64,000 nucleotides of DNA from Scenedesmus sp. ARA3 (Eukaryota > Chlorophyta > Chlorophyceae > Sphaeropleales > Scenedesmaceae), in contig RWJK01001977.1 in the NCBI GenBank assembly GCA_004335835.1, positions 373,045 through 437,044 on the forward strand. Direction: 5' to 3'. Position 1 is the stretch's first letter; every line of letters begins with the position of its first letter. Of the stretch, positions 63,121 to 64,000 are shown in pieces. Below the pieces are notes generated by a model. It was not told the origin of the DNA and searched no databases. It saw only the letters and a list, made by a program, of their open reading frames with translations. Position numbers and translations under genes: made by a program.

Positions 63121-64000
63121 GCAGTTTTAAAGCTATGGGGCCAGCACCTGCAAGAAGCTGAGGAGCACATCCCTTGCAGTACTGTACAAGTGCTGCAACG
63201 TAACCCTGGCACCAGGCAGTGCACCTGGCCACTTTTGACCAACAACAGTTACACCGCAGTACAGTCAATGTAACACGCCATGTTGCAGCGCGCCTGCTCC
63301 TTGCCTAATGACCTGCAAGGAATGATCAGTCGCTGCTGGCTTGTTAGAGTGCCTGAGTTGCCTCCTGTGCACGTGGGCAGTGCGGCTCCTGGTCCAGCAT
63401 TGCTTGCAGGTGCGTCAGTTGTGCATTTACCATGCGTAACACTGTCTTTTTCACGCTGAGTGGAGGCTACTGTGCAATGGCCAACACGGAGCTGACATGC
63501 CGGACATGAACCACAACCTGCTAACCGTGACCTGGCACCTTCAAGCTGATGGTTGGTCTCGTTCGTTACATGCGTCACCAGTAAAGAACACAAGCACTGT
63601 TTGCAGTGCTTGAACCAACACAGTCACAGTGCTGGATCCAAGTGATTTCATGCTTTCTCAATTTGCATTGCCACTCCCTTCATCACTCGGTGGGCCACGA
63701 TGATGTGCCACATGCCATGCAGCATGCAGTGATGAGACATGCCCTAAAGTTTCAAATATAGTTTCATGATCATGATGCTGATTTTCACAACGCTGGTCAA
63801 GAGAGCTGCCAGCCCTGCCCAATGCTCTCCTCAATGCATGCCTGTTGCCTGCATGCAGGCAGGCGCAGTATGAAATGCACATTCAAAATGCATGTGCGCG
63901 GCCGCCACAGCTGTCACAGAACCTGCAGCAAAAACGCAAGCCTGACCAGCATCATCGGCACGCGACGCCACAGTGAACGCGCACAACACCAACACAAACT
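63121..64000. other. Region without a supportable gene
   Basis: Only short frames are present, and the sequence becomes less CAG-rich. It probably holds the 3' flank of the PPR-like gene. Confidence 0.45.

Overview
The window is nuclear DNA of a eukaryote, most probably a chlorophycean green alga (a Scenedesmus/Tetradesmus-like genome is my best guess, by inference only). Genes carry many short GT-AG introns, donors are mostly GTGAG or GTGCG, coding sequence is dominated by CAG-derived Gln/Ala/Ser runs, and the recognisable proteins (alpha-kinase eEF2K, VASt, BTB, GH81 and GH16 glucanases, a long organelle-type helical-repeat protein) form a eukaryotic algal set. No prokaryotic operons, CRISPR arrays, rRNA or convincing tRNA genes were seen.

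Layout: 49-2251 (+) 3' part of a two-domain GH16-like secreted glucanase; 5878-9700 (+) Gln-rich coiled-coil, bZIP-like protein; 12387-21538 (+) a 17-exon eEF2 kinase with C-terminal Sel1-like repeats; 22362-23578 (+) BTB/POZ-like protein; 23759-24075 a small inverted-repeat element; 24588-26336 (+) small hydrophilic protein; 27747-28234 (-) short coiled-coil protein, possibly broken; 30338-31441 (-) polyQ protein; 32659-35648 (+) VASt-domain membrane protein; 38051-39745 a tandem satellite between two direct repeats; 40591-49104 (-) a 13-exon GH81 endo-1,3-beta-glucanase with three N-terminal Cys-rich binding modules; 50735-62467 (+) a giant (about 2,600 aa) PPR-like protein with a probable organelle transit peptide. 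The gaps at 2.8-5.9, 9.7-12.4, 28.9-30.3, 35.6-40.6 and 49.1-50.7 kb hold no gene I can support.

The most striking property is structural. Introns, and sequence just after stop codons, repeatedly contain partly decayed tandem copies of the neighbouring exon edge, usually with the splice site still attached ('exon-edge echoes'). I count more than 30 copies in seven of the eight multi-exon genes with clear structures or tails (GH16, bZIP-like, eEF2K, small protein, VASt, GH81, PPR-like). Two copies inside introns look like an exon-exon junction with no intron between. In the GH81 gene the same process has produced three coding exons (the binding modules) and a 210-bp array that stays open in the coding frame. 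A second regularity is that triplet arrays have a preferred orientation: CTG arrays (sense strand) sit at 3' splice sites, while CAG arrays lie in coding exons. Together these suggest a genome where local tandem duplication and triplet expansion continually build introns, decoy splice sites and new exons.

The genes do not form one pathway. Two encode probable secreted beta-glucan-active enzymes, one a translation-elongation regulator, one a probable lipid/sterol-contact protein, and one a probable organelle RNA-binding factor.
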